From Caballeronia arvi (GTDB taxonomy: Bacteria; Pseudomonadota; Gammaproteobacteria; Burkholderiales; Burkholderiaceae), in assembly GCF_001544695.2 (NCBI RefSeq), contig NZ_FCOM02000068.1, positions 1-34,967 on the forward strand: a stretch of DNA of 34,967 nt, read 5' to 3'. Shown here in pieces: positions 15,327 to 22,614 of the stretch. The notes beneath the pieces are model-generated. The model ran no database searches. It was given only the letters and a program-made list of their open reading frames with translations, and was not told the origin of the DNA. The number at the start of each line of letters is the position of its first letter. Position 1 is the stretch's first letter. A program made the translations under genes and the position numbers.

Positions 15327-16853
15327 GTGATAACCGTGAGCATGTTGGCCAAAATTCGGCGGATGCATTTCCGCGACGGCGTCCCGCTTCGGGACATCGC
15401 GAGACAGACGGGGCTCTCGAGAAACACGATTCGACGTTGGCTGCGCGAGCCCACGACGGGCGAGCCCAAGTATTCCAAACGCGTGAACGACAGCGTTATT
15501 GACCCTTGGTCTGAGCAATTGCGGTTGTGGCTGGTCGCCGACACAAAGCGTCCTAGGCGTGAGCGTCGTTCCGCAACTCAGATGTATGAGGATTTGCGCG
15601 CGTCCGGTTACGACGGTAGCTACGACCGCGTCTCAGCGTTTGTGCGTAACTGGAAGAAGGAACGCGATGGCGGCGCACAGCGCGGCGCTTTCGTGCCGCT
15701 CGCGTTCGAATACGGCGAAGCGTTCCAGTTCGACTGGAGTTGCGAGTATGTCTTTATCGGAGGGCTGAGGCGACGGATAGAAGTCGCCCACATGAAGCTC
15801 GCCGCGAGTCGTGCCTTCTGGCTGGTGGCCTATCCGACGCAAAGTCACGAGATGTTGTTCGACGCGCACGCGCGAGCGTTCGTCGCTTTAGGCGGCGTCC
15901 CTCGGCGCGGTATCTACGACAACATGAAGACCGCCGTCGACAAGGTTGGGCCGGGCAAAGAGAGAGCTATCAATGCGCGCTTCCACGCGATGTGCGGCCA
16001 CTATCTCTTCGAGCCTGATTTCTGCAACCGAGCGGCCGGCTGGGAGAAAGGCATCGTCGAGAAGAACGTTCAGGACCGGCGTCGACAGATTTGGCACGAC
16101 GCAATCAATATTCGATGGGAGTCGCTCGAGGTCCTCAACATATGGTTGGCGGAGCGATGCCAGCAGGCGTGGAAGCAGCTGAGACATCCACAATGGCCGG
16201 AACTGAGCGTCGAAGATGCCTTGGCCGACGAACGCCCACGGCTGATGCAGGTTCCGAAACCCTTCGACGGCTACGTTGAGAAGCCGGTGCGCGTCTCGCC
16301 GACGAGTTTGGTGCATCTCGACCGGAACCGTTACAGCGTGCCGACGGAGTATGCGCACCAAATCGTCAGCCTTCGGAGCTATCCGACCTACATCAGCCTC
16401 GTGGCGGATGGCGCCGAGATTGCGCGCCATCCACGCAGTTTCGACCGTTATCAAACCTTCTACGACTGGCGGCACTACATCAATCTGGTTGAGCGTAAGC
16501 CCGGTTCCTTGCGAAACGGGGCCCCGTTCTTGACGATGCCCGAACCAATGCTTCGTCTGCAGAGACACTTGTTGAAGCAGACCGGTGGCGACCGCGTGAT
16601 GGTCCAGGTTCTCGCTGCGACTCCCGTTCATGGATTGGAAGCCGTGCTGGTCGCCGTGGAACTGGCGCTTGAGTCCGGACGCCCGAGCGGTGACCATGTC
16701 CTCAACATCCTTGCTCGACTAAAAAGTCCGTCGCAGCGTCCGGGTGACGTGGTGAGAACAGCAATCACGCTTAAGGTCGAACCGCTTGCAGACGTTCGCC
16801 GTTACGAGCGGCTGCGAGTTACGCGTAATGAGGAGGATGGTCATGTCGAATGA
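15327..16853 (+). CDS. istA: IS21-family transposase IstA
   Basis: 508 residues from the GTG at 15327, which has AGGAG six bases upstream; the frame is open to a TTG at 15303. The N-terminal HTH (LAKIRRMHFRDGVPLRDIAR, then QTGLSRNTIRRWLRE) binds the terminal repeats. The DDE nuclease core shows D in FQFDWSCEY, D in RGIYDNMKTAV and E in GIVEKNVQDRRRQIW, all intact. A C-terminal beta-barrel segment (HLDRNRYSVPTEYAH) follows. It cuts and joins the element's ends together with IstB. Overlaps istB by 11 bases, which allows coupled translation. Looks active. Confidence 0.93.
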   Translation: MITVSMLAKIRRMHFRDGVPLRDIARQTGLSRNTIRRWLREPTTGEPKYSKRVNDSVIDPWSEQLRLWLVADTKRPRRERRSATQMYEDLRASGYDGSYDRVSAFVRNWKKERDGGAQRGAFVPLAFEYGEAFQFDWSCEYVFIGGLRRRIEVAHMKLAASRAFWLVAYPTQSHEMLFDAHARAFVALGGVPRRGIYDNMKTAVDKVGPGKERAINARFHAMCGHYLFEPDFCNRAAGWEKGIVEKNVQDRRRQIWHDAINIRWESLEVLNIWLAERCQQAWKQLRHPQWPELSVEDALADERPRLMQVPKPFDGYVEKPVRVSPTSLVHLDRNRYSVPTEYAHQIVSLRSYPTYISLVADGAEIARHPRSFDRYQTFYDWRHYINLVERKPGSLRNGAPFLTMPEPMLRLQRHLLKQTGGDRVMVQVLAATPVHGLEAVLVAVELALESGRPSGDHVLNILARLKSPSQRPGDVVRTAITLKVEPLADVRRYERLRVTRNEEDGHVE

Positions 16854-17652
16854 AACAGCCGCACTTCTCAAATCGTTGAAGCTTCACGGAATGGCGCAGG
16901 CATGGCCCGAACTGGTAGCGCAGGCGCGACACAACGACTTCGACCCGGAGCAATTCATGCAGATGCTGCTGAAGGCGGAGACTGCTGAGCGGCAGGTCCG
17001 GTCAATCAACTACCAAATGGCCGCAGCACGTTTCCCTGCCCATCGTGACATCGCCGGATTTGACTTCGGGCAGGCGAACGTCGATGAAGCTCTCGTGCGG
17101 GAACTTCATACCGTTCGATTCTGCGAAGCCGCGCAGAACATTGTGTTCATCGGTGGCCCGGGCACAGGAAAGACGCATCTTGCGACGTCCATCGGCATAG
17201 AAGCGATACAGCATCATGGCAAGCGAGTTCGATTCTTTACCACCGTTGAGCTCGTGAACCAGCTCGAAGCCGAGAAGGCCGCCGGCAAACCGGGACAGCT
17301 GGCGAATCGCCTGATGTACGTCGACGCCATCGTTCTTGACGAGCTGGGCTATCTCCCATTCACTCAAACGGGCGGCGCACTGCTGTTTCATCTCTTCTCA
17401 AAACTATACGAGCGTACGAGCATTCTCGTTACGACCAACCTAAGCTTCACCGAGTGGTCGAACGTGTTCGGCGACGCGAAGATGACGACTGCGCTGCTTG
17501 ACCGACTGACGCACCACTGCCATATCGTCGAAACAGGCAACGATTCTTGGCGCTTCAAAAACAGCACGGCGGGGCAGCCCGCTTCGCGGGCTGCAACCCG
17601 GAAAAGCTCACCCAAACGACAAAAAGAGGAGGAAATAGACGCACCAGAATGA
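16843..17652 (+). CDS. istB: IS21-family ATP-binding helper IstB
   Basis: 269 residues from MSNETAALLKSLKL; this ATG has GAGGAGG seven bases upstream, so the longer frame from 16786 is rejected. It is an AAA+ ATPase of the DnaC/IstB type: Walker A GGPGTGKTH (in NIVFIGGPGTGKTHLATSIG), Walker B VDAIVLDELGYLPF, sensor 1 ILVTTNLSF and the arginine-finger region LDRLTHHCHIVE. IstB binds target DNA, oligomerises with ATP and recruits IstA to the insertion site. The C-terminal tail is basic. Complete by length and motifs. Confidence 0.93.
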   Translation: MSNETAALLKSLKLHGMAQAWPELVAQARHNDFDPEQFMQMLLKAETAERQVRSINYQMAAARFPAHRDIAGFDFGQANVDEALVRELHTVRFCEAAQNIVFIGGPGTGKTHLATSIGIEAIQHHGKRVRFFTTVELVNQLEAEKAAGKPGQLANRLMYVDAIVLDELGYLPFTQTGGALLFHLFSKLYERTSILVTTNLSFTEWSNVFGDAKMTTALLDRLTHHCHIVETGNDSWRFKNSTAGQPASRAATRKSSPKRQKEEEIDAPE

Positions 17653-17716
17653 TGTTTCTGCACATCAGGGGTGGGTCAATTTTAGATGCAAAAAGTGGGT
17701 CAGTTTCCGGTGCAAA

Positions 17717-18043
17717 TCAACAGACGCGCTTAAGCGTGCCGTTGAGCGACGCACGCGGACCGAGGCGGATCGTGCCGCAGTAGAAGATGTCACCCGAGAC
17801 TTGGCCGTTGATTTCCAGCGAGCCACGCGCGTGCACATCGCCGTCAACGCGCCCGTCAATGCGAACGTGCTCGCCCTGTGCGCTGCCCTTAACGAGGCCG
17901 CCTTCGCCGATGTGCAGCAGACCCTGCGTGGAGATGATGCCGCCGTCGAGCAGGCCGAAAGACGAAATGCCGTGATCCACGACCATGTCGCCGGTGATGG
18001 CGCAGCCGCGCGCGATTAGCGTGATGTTGAGTTCGGTTTTCAT
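17717..18043 (-). CDS. Bactofilin, C-terminus supplied by the IS end
   Basis: A 108-residue right-handed beta-helix protein with the short repeating units of the family: VVDHGISSFGLLDGGIISTQ, then LLHIGEGGLVKGSAQGEHVR, IDGRVDGDVHARGSLEINGQ and VSGDIFYCGTIRLGPRASLN. Bactofilins polymerise without nucleotide into cytoskeletal filaments. The native tail is cut: the last codon and the stop (TGA at 17719-17717) come from the TGTTGA terminus of the adjacent insertion sequence. Since the beta-helix core is present, the protein may still fold and polymerise. It is the last gene of a three-gene minus-strand run, 11 bases after its upstream neighbour. Confidence 0.85.
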   Translation of the reverse strand: MKTELNITLIARGCAITGDMVVDHGISSFGLLDGGIISTQGLLHIGEGGLVKGSAQGEHVRIDGRVDGDVHARGSLEINGQVSGDIFYCGTIRLGPRASLNGTLKRVC

Positions 18044-18054
18044 GGTGTCGATTC

Positions 18055-18906
18055 CTAGAACATTTGCACTTCGTTCGACCCGCCGCGGGTCGCGGGTGCT
18101 GCTTTCTTATTCGATGCGGCTGCGCCGTCGGACTCCGTGGGCTGCTCGTCGCGCGCGCGCTTTGCGTGGTGGCGGTAGCTGTGCGAGTGCGATGGCGTGG
18201 ACGTCTCTGTCGTCGCGCCGTCTGTGGCTTGCGTCGTCGCGGCGGGCGTTGCCGTCGTGGCCGACGTCGTCGGTTGCTGCGCTGCGCTTTGCGCTGCCGG
18301 TGCGGCCGCCTTCGTCGCGGGGGAGTTGGCTGTAGGCCGCTGTGTCGCGTCCGCGTCACGACGGGCTTGATGGATCGGCGACGCCGCCGCTCGCTGCTCC
18401 TCCGTCGAAACCGGGGCCGACTTGGCTGGGGTAGCGCCAACGGCGGGAGCGTTGCTTCCAAGCGAATTTCTAAACTGGTCAGCCGTCAAGCCAACCCCCG
18501 ACGGAGCGAGGTCCTTCGCGGTGAGCATCGGTGCCACGGCAACCGGATGAGGCGGTTCCGCGTCGATCGGACGCGTCGATGGTGCACTTGGCTGCTCGGT
18601 TCCCACGAGCTTGCCTGCACCCGAATCCGAGCGAGCGGAGCTGTGGGCCGACGGTGCGCCGAACGACTTGTAGAGGGAAGCGGCTCCCATTCCTGCCATA
18701 CCGACCACAGCGGCGATAGCCACCGCAACGAGCGTTTGGCGGGCGGTGGGCGCCGCCTTCGGCAGGCGTACCCTCATAGAAGGCGCCTTGTCCTGAGACG
18801 CCAGGTCTGCCGGCGCCGGAAGCGCAGCAATCTGCCGCGGCAGATCGATGGTCATTGAGTCAGGTGCGAACTGTGCGTGCAGTCGCTGAATATCGCGTAG
18901 GTCCAT
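18055..18906 (-). CDS. Single-pass membrane protein with low-complexity tail
   Basis: 283 residues from the ATG at 18906 (MDLRDIQRLHAQFAPDSMTI), preceded by GAGAGG. A cytoplasmic N-terminus of about 65 residues ends in a basic patch (RVRLPKAAPTAR), followed by a transmembrane helix (TLVAVAIAAVVGMAGMGAAS). The rest, about 190 residues, is rich in Ala, Pro, Thr and Ser with an A/T-rich repeat-like run (TTSATTATPAATTQATDGAT) and a His/Lys/Arg patch, and is probably disordered periplasmic linker. No enzymatic motif. Co-transcribed with bactofilin and the upstream gene, and next to VirB remnants, so an envelope or conjugation-linked role is plausible but unproven. Confidence 0.6.
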   Translation of the reverse strand: MDLRDIQRLHAQFAPDSMTIDLPRQIAALPAPADLASQDKAPSMRVRLPKAAPTARQTLVAVAIAAVVGMAGMGAASLYKSFGAPSAHSSARSDSGAGKLVGTEQPSAPSTRPIDAEPPHPVAVAPMLTAKDLAPSGVGLTADQFRNSLGSNAPAVGATPAKSAPVSTEEQRAAASPIHQARRDADATQRPTANSPATKAAAPAAQSAAQQPTTSATTATPAATTQATDGATTETSTPSHSHSYRHHAKRARDEQPTESDGAAASNKKAAPATRGGSNEVQMF

Positions 18907-18994
18907 GTGAGGTCCTCTCGTCGTTGCATTAGGTCGAGCGTAACCAGCGCTGCCGCTAGTCAAGACAGAAGCGCATGCGCGCGCTCAAGACGGT

Positions 18995-19624
18995 TTAGTG
19001 GGCTTGACCAGGGTCGGGAAGCAACACACCTTCGGGGGCAAAGCGATCGTTGTCGAAAATGCAGAGATAGGCGATCTTGCGAATCCGCGTCTGAGCGGCA
19101 TCGAGGGTGCTCTGGCGAGCTTCCGAGCCCAACGATCGAGCGATCAGTGCGCCCATCGTCAGTAAGAAGAGCTGGTCATAGATAGTGAGCAGGCGTACCA
19201 ATCGTCCTGACATGGCGTGCTTGATTTCGAGCGTCACTATCTCCGGATACGTCGCAGTCTGCCTCTTGGGCAGTTCATTGGCCCAAGCCATTGCTTTGCG
19301 GAACCAGCCTTCGGCCACTCGAAATTCGGACTCGATAGCGATGAGCTTGCCGCCGCGAGCGACCGTCATCTTCGCTGCTGCAAAGTTGAAGTCGCCCCGC
19401 AAAAACTCCCGTGCGAATCCGGAGTGGTACGGCAGTTCAGTCTTGGCCAGCGTATCCGCATGGATTCGCGCGAGCCGACTGTCGTTGGTGAGGCGGTCGA
19501 GCCGCCGAAGACCGCTCTCGCCAGTCGGCGCGACCGGAGGTGAGCTTGGTCTTAATCCGTCTTCAGGTGCTTCCATGTCGGTACCAGCCATGATCGGTTT
19601 CGGTATGTCAGTGTTCTCTCGCAC
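18995..19624 (-). CDS. Uncharacterised protein of a mobile-element type
   Basis: 209 residues from a GTG at 19624; an internal ATG (MAGTDMEAPEDGL) is an alternative start. After a Pro-rich N-terminus the protein is alpha-helical: RLDRLTNDSRLARIHADTLA, then ESEFRVAEGWFRKAMAWANE, YPEIVTLEIKHAMSGRLVRL and LTIYDQLFLLTMGALIARSL. The layout of a helical body with a 'D.l..l...a' helix near the C-terminus recalls PFL_4669/AcaB-type proteins of integrating conjugative elements, but I would not assign it on sight. First gene of the run leading to the bactofilin, about 90 bases before the next start. Cytoplasmic; no membrane helix. Confidence 0.5.
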   Translation of the reverse strand: MRENTDIPKPIMAGTDMEAPEDGLRPSSPPVAPTGESGLRRLDRLTNDSRLARIHADTLAKTELPYHSGFAREFLRGDFNFAAAKMTVARGGKLIAIESEFRVAEGWFRKAMAWANELPKRQTATYPEIVTLEIKHAMSGRLVRLLTIYDQLFLLTMGALIARSLGSEARQSTLDAAQTRIRKIAYLCIFDNDRFAPEGVLLPDPGQAH

Positions 19625-20069
19625 ATAAGATTTTCATTGTTTAGGCAAGAGTCAAGACGGCGAAAGCTAGGTCAAATTCGTGAGCTTTCACCCGCACGCT
19701 CGCGTCGATAACCCGGATACTCAACTCCATTCCCCGCGTCACCGACGCATCGACCTCGACTCCAAGCCCGGAGTCCATCTTTTTTCTGCAAGTCGTGCCC
19801 GCCTCGCGCGTTGGCATGCTCCGACCGGATAGCTACCGGTGTGGAAATCTTCTTGTGCTGAGTGTGCTCGCTACACACTCCCCAATTTCAGCCGTGATAC
19901 TCGTACCTGAGCCGCATTCATTTGCGCCGGTCATCGTTCGAACCCGGGTTTTCGGGTGTTCTCTCTCCAGAGCCTGATCTGGGTAGAACGATCGAAGTTG
20001 GCTGATCCGTGATTCCTGCGGCGGAAATAATTCCGAAAAGGGCTGTTGCGCGGCGTGACCATGCTGCGC
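19625..20069. other. Divergent intergenic region before the cassette
   Basis: No supported gene. It must hold the promoter for the minus-strand run and one for the rightward cassette; I see no strong consensus. A TTCGAACCC sequence near 19938 resembles a tRNA T-arm by chance, but the rest of a tRNA cannot be folded around it. Confidence 0.4.
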
Positions 20070-20214
20070 GAGAACGACTTTACGTTCTCTGACCGAGCGC
20101 CACCGGCTTATGCCGGCCGCTCCCTGCTCGCCACGTCCCCGGAAGGGACGTGGCGCGTAGGTCTCTCTATCGATTTCACAAAGCTCGCTCCCTCACGGGA
20201 GCGGGCTTTTTTTT
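20070..20214 (+). ncRNA. Structured leader or small RNA, four hairpins
   Basis: Four successive stems lie before the first gene of the cassette: GAGAACG/CGTTCTC (20070-20089), GAGCG..CCGGC/GCCGG..CGCTC (20095-20122), an 11-bp stem around CGCCACGTCC/GGACGTGGCG (20129-20155), and the terminator at 20183-20214. No open frame with a ribosome site overlaps it on the plus strand. It could be a free small RNA or an attenuating leader that controls the downstream genes. No known riboswitch class is recognised. Confidence 0.5.
20183..20214 (+). terminator. Strong intrinsic terminator at the cassette entry
   Basis: A 10-bp stem GCTCGCTCCC / GGGAGCGGGC with one T-G pair, a 4-base loop and eight T. It lies only 55 bases before the first start codon, so transcription of the cassette needs read-through/antitermination or a promoter in between. 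Confidence 0.8.
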
Positions 20215-20269
20215 CGTCCTTGCGTCCTGCAAAGGACTTATCGGACCTTTCTCGAAGGAGGTGCTGTTC

Positions 20270-20539
20270 ATGCTGTTGCCCGACCGCCTCAATCAACGTA
20301 TCGCCGAGGCCATCACGCATCAAATCAATACCGAGCGCGAGCAGGCGGACACCACGTCCCCCGTTTGGCGTGAGCGGTGCGAAGTCGCTCGAGTCGCGAT
20401 GTTCAGCGACGCAGAGCGCTATGTCTTCATTTCCCATGTCAGCGAACGTCGCGGTAGTGCGGCAGCCCGAGAGATGCAATCTCAGGCTGAAACGCTGCGA
20501 ACCAACGCCATCTTCTTTCTCGCAAGGAAACCATCATGA
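20270..20539 (+). CDS. Small protein, first gene of the cassette
   Basis: 89 residues, MLLPDRLNQRIAEAITHQIN onward, with a near-perfect Shine-Dalgarno AAGGAGGTG seven bases before the ATG. The frame is open back to 20150, but that part crosses the terminator and is rejected. The protein is polar and helical (EREQADTTSPVWRERCEVAR, then AERYVFISHVSERRGSAAAR) with no recognised domain. It overlaps the next gene by ATGA, so the two are translationally coupled. The Shine-Dalgarno lies in a small local stem (ACCTT...AAGG). Similar small proteins accompany the next gene in some mobile elements as I recall, but its function is unknown. Confidence 0.65.
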   Translation: MLLPDRLNQRIAEAITHQINTEREQADTTSPVWRERCEVARVAMFSDAERYVFISHVSERRGSAAAREMQSQAETLRTNAIFFLARKPS

Positions 20540-21864
20540 ATGCAGTAGTTCAGATGTTCGATCACGCGCCGCGCAGTCTCGTTGAAGAACGAGCAGTTCG
20601 CCCGCCCACGATCGGCAAGATCCGCCCCGGTATCAAGGTGCTCACGCGGGCGCATCAGGGCAATGAAAAAGCGGTCAAGCTCTACAACGACATGGTCGCT
20701 GCGGGCGAGTCATTCGAAGCGATCGGCAAGCTGCTCGAAACGTCGCTGAAGCTGCGCAACGCGCTCGTTCCGCGAAACGTCGACTATTTCGTCTGCAGAC
20801 GCTCGGATTTCTCGAATCCAGACACGGCTGACGAGATCCTGAGACTGTATGGCGAGGATCGTGGTCACGGGTTGCGGCTATACCGCTTCCCGATCATGTT
20901 CGCGTTCGACGACTGGCTGCGCAATGTGCCGAATCAGATGGCCGCGTACACGACAACCGGGCGACAGTACTTCTCGGAGTATGACCGCGACGGCAAACGC
21001 TATTGCAAGACGTACGCGCCGGTCGAGCGTAACGCACGCGCACAGCGGGCGCGACGATCCTTCGGTGGGCGATTGGTCGTTCACAGGCAAGACGACGACA
21101 TTCCCGATGGCGTCTGTGGTCCTCACGTCTGTCCGCAGTATCAGGACCGCAAGTGCAACCTGACCGCAAACTTCCTGTTCGCTGTTCCGGATGTGAAGGG
21201 ACTTGGGCTGATCGAGCTGCCGACCAACTCCATCTACGTGCTGCAGAAAGCGTATTCTGCGATGCAGACCGTGGCATTGGCGCGTGGCAGGCTCACCGGC
21301 ACGCGCTTCTGGCTCTCGAAGAAAGAGTTCGACATCACGCGGATTGACGACAACGGCCAGGCCGTGCGTCAGAAGCAGATGCTTACGGTGCTCGATGCCG
21401 ACATCGACCTAGGCGCGCTGCTGGACGGCGCGGACGAGGCTCAACCGGCGCTCGATGCCGCCAGTCGTGCGGTGGTGCTGCTGGAGTCAGACGGGACGGC
21501 ACAGTCGATTGGCGATCCGCTTCTTCAAGCTGAGCAGGGGCAATCTGAGGCCGAACGGGCAGGCGATGGCGAGCCATCGGGCATCGAGGGCGCAGCTGGT
21601 CATGACGACGACTCGTCCGACCCCGACGAGACGCTGGAGGACAAGCGTCACCGCATGTCGGACCTGCTGCATCGTCTGGGCCTAAGTCAGCCGGAGCGAC
21701 AGAACGGCTTTCGCAAATACGCTCATCAGACGTACGGCCGCGGCTGGATCGAACGCGTCGCTGATGTAGATGCGATGAATGGGCGTCTCAAAAGCGCGCT
21801 CGACGATCCCGCCTCGCTCGACGTCGAGATCCAGGATGCTGTTGCACAAGCTGCTTACGTCTAA
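20536..21864 (+). CDS. Recombination directionality factor-like protein (phage gp3-like)
   Basis: 442 residues. Residues about 115-290 show the pattern of the gp3-like family, often labelled 'hydrolase or metal-binding protein': LRLYRFPIMFAFDDWLRNVP, then TTGRQYFSEYDRDGKRYCKT, DGVCGPHVCPQYQDRKCNLT and ELPTNSIYVLQKAYSAMQTV. Cys194, Cys199 and Cys207 form a metal-site candidate (CGPHVCPQYQDRKC). Phage members switch serine integrases from integration to excision. An acidic, low-complexity stretch (about 300-370) leads to a small C-terminal helical domain (RHRMSDLLHRLGLSQPERQN). No integrase gene lies nearby, so a general DNA-binding/repair role is also possible. Confidence 0.65.
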   Translation: MNAVVQMFDHAPRSLVEERAVRPPTIGKIRPGIKVLTRAHQGNEKAVKLYNDMVAAGESFEAIGKLLETSLKLRNALVPRNVDYFVCRRSDFSNPDTADEILRLYGEDRGHGLRLYRFPIMFAFDDWLRNVPNQMAAYTTTGRQYFSEYDRDGKRYCKTYAPVERNARAQRARRSFGGRLVVHRQDDDIPDGVCGPHVCPQYQDRKCNLTANFLFAVPDVKGLGLIELPTNSIYVLQKAYSAMQTVALARGRLTGTRFWLSKKEFDITRIDDNGQAVRQKQMLTVLDADIDLGALLDGADEAQPALDAASRAVVLLESDGTAQSIGDPLLQAEQGQSEAERAGDGEPSGIEGAAGHDDDSSDPDETLEDKRHRMSDLLHRLGLSQPERQNGFRKYAHQTYGRGWIERVADVDAMNGRLKSALDDPASLDVEIQDAVAQAAYV

Positions 21865-21869
21865 CCTTG

Positions 21870-21925
21870 GCCAGTCCCCACTGGGGGCTGGCGTCCTTTC
21901 CTTAGGGGCTGGCATCCTTTCTTCT
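21870..21925 (+). repeat. Hairpin and 21-bp tandem repeat after gene 2 of the cassette
   Basis: A 10-bp hairpin starts six bases past the stop (21870-21892, CCAGTCCCC/GGGGGCTGG core). Its 3' arm begins a near-exact 21-bp tandem repeat: GGGGCTGGCGTCCTTTCCTT at 21884-21903 and GGGGCTGGCATCCTTTCTTC at 21905-21924. The rest of the gap to 22050 holds no gene. The TCCTTTC pyrimidine runs could pair with the GAAGGAG ribosome site of the next gene. Confidence 0.55.
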
Positions 21926-22050
21926 ACGCTCGCGCATGAGAGCATTTTAGCAAGAACCGCTTGCTCAAATGTTTTCGACCGCGCTGCACTTGCGCATCGA
22001 ATTCGTCCGCTTCGGCGGCCCATCTACCTGTTCACGCGAAGGAGCTTCTG

Positions 22051-22533
22051 ATGCGTAGAGTCGGCAACTTCACGCTGTTCTTCGGCGCGGAGGACGCTTT
22101 TAGCAACTGGCATCCGTGCCGCTTTTCGTATCACGACGTCGCTTTCGTCAGTGTTGAGCAGTTCATGATGTTCTCCAAAGCCAAGCTGTTTGGCGACGAG
22201 GACATCGCTCAAGCTGTGTTGGCCGCCCACCTGCCGAAAGAGCAAAAAGCGCTTGGCCGTAAGGTCAGGGGCTTCGACCTCGATACGTGGAAGGCGAAGC
22301 GCGAGTCGATCGTGTACGTCGGATGCCGCGAGAAGTTCGCGCAGCATCCGGGTCTGCGAACGCTGTTGCTTGCGACGGCGCCGACTGAGCTTGTCGAAGC
22401 AAGTCCTTACGACACGATATGGGGCGTGGGTCTGGGTGAGCATCATCCAGACATCACGGACAAATCGAAGTGGCGCGGTCAGAACCTTCTGGGCAAGGCG
22501 CTGATGAAAGTCCGCGACACGCTGTCAACGTAA
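22051..22533 (+). CDS. NADAR-domain protein (YbiA-like)
   Basis: 160 residues from the ATG at 22051, with GAAGGAG nine bases upstream. The family pattern runs through the whole protein: AFSNWHPCRFSYHDVAFVSV, then EQFMMFSKAKLFGDEDIAQA, LGRKVRGFDLDTWKAKRE, REKFAQHPGLRTLLLATAPT, ELVEASPYDTIWGVGLG and GQNLLGKALMKVRDTL. Family members cleave N-glycosidic bonds: YbiA acts on riboflavin-pathway intermediates, and other NADAR proteins remove ADP-ribose from guanine bases in DNA. Here it sits between a phage-type protein and SbcCD-like genes, which favours a nucleic-acid or NAD-related role over riboflavin. The substrate cannot be read from the sequence. Confidence 0.88.
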   Translation: MRRVGNFTLFFGAEDAFSNWHPCRFSYHDVAFVSVEQFMMFSKAKLFGDEDIAQAVLAAHLPKEQKALGRKVRGFDLDTWKAKRESIVYVGCREKFAQHPGLRTLLLATAPTELVEASPYDTIWGVGLGEHHPDITDKSKWRGQNLLGKALMKVRDTLST

Positions 22534-22614
22534 TCCCTCTCTTAGCGCGCCCTAGGGGTGCATCGGCAAATACTGGCTACCTTCGGGTGGCCTTTCTCAT
22601 TTATAGGAGGCGAT

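Larger units (their letters stand above)
15225..17722 (+). mobile_element. IS21-family insertion sequence, complete
   Basis: About 2498 bp with istA and istB. Left end TGTTGATGCGCGCGCAAAAC and right end (reverse complement) TGTTGATTTGCACCGGAAAC begin with TG as in the family. Both continue into CTGACCCAC, and each end has an inner repeat: AAACTGACCCAC (15241-15252) and AAATTGACCCAC (15275-15286) on the left; the complements at 17695-17706 and 17671-17682 on the right. Multiple terminal repeats are an IS21 hallmark. I see no target-site duplication, and the flanks belong to different genes (virB10 and bactofilin), so the element sits at a deletion or inversion junction. Confidence 0.85.

Noticed and set aside
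15888..16697. Minus-strand open frame of about 269 codons inside istA
   Set aside because: Antisense shadow of a well-conserved transposase with all catalytic residues on the plus strand.
19930..19960. TTCGAACCC resembling a tRNA T-arm and possible attachment site
   Set aside because: No acceptor, D or anticodon arm can be folded around it, and no integrase gene or matching direct repeat is seen.
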